Assembly (NCBI GenBank): GCA_030066295.1
Contig: JASJBX010000051.1
Coordinates: 1-62,006 of the forward strand
From: Crocosphaera sp.
Lineage (GTDB): Bacteria > Cyanobacteriota > Cyanobacteriia > Cyanobacteriales > Microcystaceae
DNA: 62,006 nucleotides
Direction: 5' to 3'
Shown: piece by piece, positions 59,506-62,006 of the stretch
Layout of the letters: every line of letters starts with the position of its first letter
How positions within the stretch are numbered: the first letter of the stretch is position 1
Notes under the pieces: model-generated
The model's input: only the letters and a program-made list of their open reading frames with translations
What the model was told of the DNA's origin: nothing
Database searches by the model: none
Made by a program: the position numbers and the translations under genes

Positions 59506-62006
59506 CTAATCAACTTTAAACTGTTCCACATTGGCTTGTAACTGTTGCACCAAGAGAAAAACATCTTGGAAAGACTCGGCCAAATGGGTGGCAGAAACCG
59601 AGGTATTCTCAGCCATAGCAGAAACATCATTGATGGCCGTATTCATGGCTTCAGAGGTTAAAGATTGCTCTTGAGACGCTTGGAAAATAATTCTAACCAA
59701 CTCATTAATCTCTTCAGAGGCCACCGTGATCCCCTGCAAACTATGGCGGGTTTGTTCCACTAATTCCATGCCCCGCACCACTTGTTCGGTTCCCGTTTTC
59801 ATGGTTTGGGTCACTGCTTTGGTTTCGCTTTGAATGCTGTTGACCAAGGTTTCAATCTCTGCCGTCGCCTCTGCGGAACTGGTGGCTAGGGTTCTTACCT
59901 CATCGGCAATAACGGCAAACCCTCGTCCCCCTTCTCCGGCTCGGGCGGCTTCAATGGAGGCTTTGAGTGCCAGTAAGTGGGTTTGTGCCGCAAAACGACC
60001 AATTAAACCAACCACCTTAGAAATCTTTTGGGAAGAGTCCCCTAAATGTTGGATCTTTTTCGCCGTTTCTGACACCGTATCTTGAAGGGCCATCATCCCC
60101 TCTACGGTTTCATTCATGGCATTTTCTCCCGTTACCACCGTCTCAGAAGCTTCTTGAAAGGCTTTTAAGGTGTGTTGGGCATTGACGGCCACCAGATGAA
60201 TCGAATGATTCATGGCCGTGAGGCGATCGCCGACTAGGGTGATTTGTTCAACTTGTTTGAGAGCTTCAGTGGCCAAGCTTTCAATTAACTGTTCACTATT
60301 ATCCGTTGTCTGAGAAAACTGTTGCGCTACGGTTTTAACCTGAGTCACCAAAGAGCGTAAGTTTTCCACGGTAAAGTTATAAGAATCAGCAATGGTCCCC
60401 ATTTCGTCCTGAGTCACTTTCGCGCGAATGGTGAGATCCCCTCGACTAACCGGTTCAACTTCCATTAACAGTTCTAAAGCTCGTTGTTGCAGTTGCTCTT
60501 TCTCCACCCGTTGTTGTTCGGAGATTAGGGTTTGCTCATCCAACAAGTTAGACCGTTCTAAGGCCACCCCGATTTGTAGGGCAACTTGGGTCAAAAAGTC
60601 GATTTCGGGTTGTTGCCAATGGCGGGGACTTTGACAATGATGGGCGATTAACAATCCTAATAAGTCCCCTCCCACCAAAATAGGCACCACTAAATTGGCT
60701 TGAATCTGCAAACCTTCCAACTGTTTCAGATAACAAGGGTTTAACCCGGCGCTATGAATATTAGAAAGGGCTTTGACCCGTCCTTGACGGTATTTCTCCA
60801 CAAAGGATTGGGCAAAACAGGGATCGGGAATCTCCTGTCCTAAGGCCGCCGGATAAGAGGGATTCACCGATTCGGCAATAATGGTTCCGTTCCACACCTC
60901 ATCAAAACTATAGACAACCACCCGGTCGGTTTTTAAGGCGTGACGACTCTTTTGAACCACTAAATCAAAGAGATGATCGGCATTAAATTCTGTAGAAATT
61001 TCTAAGGTAAGCTCTTTGAGATCACGGGATAACCATGATTCCAAGGATTCCATTTGGGCTAGGGTGATGCCATTGATGGTAACTTGTAGTTGGGTGACAA
61101 ATTGCTTCAGAAAATTAATCTCTGTTTCTTGCCAGGGTTGAGCATCGGTGCAACGATGGGCCACTAAAAAGCCATACAGTACCTTTTGATTAAAAATGGG
61201 AATCATTAACTGATTGGTGACCTGAAAACCTTCTAACATCTCTCCATAGAAAGGATCTTCTTGGGTCAGAGAGTCTAGATGTTCTGAGGTCCAAACGTCG
61301 ATCTCAGGTCTGTCTTGTAAAGCTTGCCCTAGGTTAGAGGGGATAATCTCCCGGTGATCTTGATGGTCTAAAACAGAAGCATAACCAGGAAACCGGGCCT
61401 CATGAATCACGTGACCCTGCTGATCTTCGCCGAGATGATAGATAAAAAGACGCTCCAGGTGAATCAGGTTTCTCGCCCCTTCTAAGGCTTCAGCAAACCA
61501 GGGGTCGAGTTTGGCTACATCAAGGGTCGTGGGGGTGGACAGTTCGGCTAAAAAGCGAAACATCTCGGTCTTTTCTCGTAACCCTTGTTCATGGGCTGCA
61601 ATATTGCTGGCCATTTCGTTGAAACAGTCCCCTAACTGTCCCATCTCATCGTGAGACAGAAGATGGACGCGAGCATGATAGTTTCCTTTGGCAAACTCCT
61701 GAGTCACCCCTTTTAACCGTTTAATGGGTTGGGTGATGGCTGAGGCGATGGCTGCTGCTACCATCACCACCACCCCCAAAACTGCCACCGATAGCCCCAG
61801 TTGCAACATTAAACTTTGTCTGAGAATCTGATTTAATCCCAGTTCTGGGTCCCCATAAACTAAAATGGCGATTTCTTCACCGTTGTAGTTGGGAAGGGCT
61901 TTAGCAGCTAAGGTATAGCCATGATTATCAATATAACCTCTTTGGGAAACCGGTTTGCCTTGAGCCTCTACCGCTGCTTGTAAGATGGATTTATCCGGTA
62001 AGGGGG
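59506..62006 (-). CDS. Methyl-accepting chemotaxis protein with two GAF domains, possible cyanobacteriochrome (5' part cut by window edge)
   Basis: The frame continues past the right edge; the first visible residues ([13 protein letters not shown]...) are an extracytoplasmic sensing domain. Numbered from the ATG at 61809: membrane helix about 1-22, HAMP 25-75, GAF1 90-245 (no Cys), GAF2 275-415, HAMP 430-490, MCP signalling domain 490-767 with [23 protein letters not shown]2 has Cys331 in PDPCFAQSF (the DXCF motif) and Cys359 in [13 protein letters not shown], both needed for DXCF-type bilin binding. Homologues include PixJ/PilJ and HmpD. It is the first gene before cheA and cheW. Confidence 0.88.
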   Translation of the reverse strand, partial: PLPDKSILQAAVEAQGKPVSQRGYIDNHGYTLAAKALPNYNGEEIAILVYGDPELGLNQILRQSLMLQLGLSVAVLGVVVMVAAAIASAITQPIKRLKGVTQEFAKGNYHARVHLLSHDEMGQLGDCFNEMASNIAAHEQGLREKTEMFRFLAELSTPTTLDVAKLDPWFAEALEGARNLIHLERLFIYHLGEDQQGHVIHEARFPGYASVLDHQDHREIIPSNLGQALQDRPEIDVWTSEHLDSLTQEDPFYGEMLEGFQVTNQLMIPIFNQKVLYGFLVAHRCTDAQPWQETEINFLKQFVTQLQVTINGITLAQMESLESWLSRDLKELTLEISTEFNADHLFDLVVQKSRHALKTDRVVVYSFDEVWNGTIIAESVNPSYPAALGQEIPDPCFAQSFVEKYRQGRVKALSNIHSAGLNPCYLKQLEGLQIQANLVVPILVGGDLLGLLIAHHCQSPRHWQQPEIDFLTQVALQIGVALERSNLLDEQTLISEQQRVEKEQLQQRALELLMEVEPVSRGDLTIRAKVTQDEMGTIADSYNFTVENLRSLVTQVKTVAQQFSQTTDNSEQLIESLATEALKQVEQITLVGDRLTAMNHSIHLVAVNAQHTLKAFQEASETVVTGENAMNETVEGMMALQDTVSETAKKIQHLGDSSQKISKVVGLIGRFAAQTHLLALKASIEAARAGEGGRGFAVIADEVRTLATSSAEATAEIETLVNSIQSETKAVTQTMKTGTEQVVRGMELVEQTRHSLQGITVASEEINELVRIIFQASQEQSLTSEAMNTAINDVSAMAENTSVSATHLAESFQDVFLLVQQLQANVEQFKVD

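Noticed and set aside
1-62006. CRISPR arrays, tRNA or rRNA genes
   Set aside because: No direct-repeat/spacer pattern and no tRNA or rRNA signature seen by eye; a tRNA could still be missed without a scan.

Overview
The window is chromosomal DNA from a cyanobacterium. It carries psaK (photosystem I), ycf34, rpaA, cyanobacteria-restricted families (DUF3172, DUF1997, DUF1400 hydrolase), a carotenoid oxygenase, type IV pilins and a photo/chemotaxis cluster. The sequence is AT-rich and scattered with the HIP1 octamer GCGATCGC (for example at 279-286 and 16879-16886). Gene content and codon style suggest a unicellular Crocosphaera/Cyanothece-like organism; that placement is inference.

Region by region: 1-13.3 kb holds mostly housekeeping and stress genes: a partial CCA-adding enzyme, ycf34, gdhA, trpF, psaK, an FHA protein, an unrecognised 441-residue protein, a carotenoid oxygenase, a YdcF-like protein, ndk, a DUF697 GTPase and a two-gene ergothioneine operon (egtD-egtB, the EgtB being of OvoA-like type). 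13.7-14.7 kb is the most striking stretch: a four-module MshEN-like protein, then a glutamine riboswitch whose aptamer helix overlaps an RBS-masking helix, followed by two tiny genes that look like a glutamine-synthetase inactivating factor (IF7-like) and a PirA-like PII-binding regulator. 14.8-17.9 kb is accessory: an NTPase with an overlapping degenerate-NTPase/TPR partner, an orphan antitoxin-like protein and an orphan nucleotidyltransferase with an altered active site. 17.9-27.5 kb has a Pit/DUF47 phosphate operon, a GST, two small accessory proteins, mutL, rpaA and a divergent DICT-GAF histidine kinase.

27.5-40.5 kb is mixed: a plasmid-type CyRepA1 replication protein, DUF3172, a phosphoesterase, a hydrolase whose last codons lie in an IS200/IS605-type remnant (omega-RNA-like, no transposase), hpnH (hopanoids), a two-gene XRE regulator/PIN-domain unit in which the PIN protein has a membrane segment and a PEP-CTERM signal, then DUF29, Uma2 and tex. 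40.7-49.6 kb has a glycosyltransferase/debranching-enzyme pair, a Crp-family regulator, a DALR protein, three tandem pilA genes behind a structured leader, and cysQ. 49.7-62 kb has cobM and an exported hydrolase, DUF1997, prfB with a +1 programmed frameshift, a Wza-like export protein, and a cheW/cheA-hybrid/MCP cluster. One GAF of the MCP keeps both cysteines expected of a DXCF-type cyanobacteriochrome, so this is a candidate phototaxis system, possibly acting on the type IV pili encoded about 10 kb away.

Links between genes: nitrogen status (gdhA, the glutamine riboswitch operon), circadian/light output (rpaA, the kinase, the MCP cluster, pilA) and phosphate uptake (pit/DUF47) recur. No CRISPR array, rRNA or tRNA was recognised. 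All functional calls come from reading motifs by eye, without database searches.
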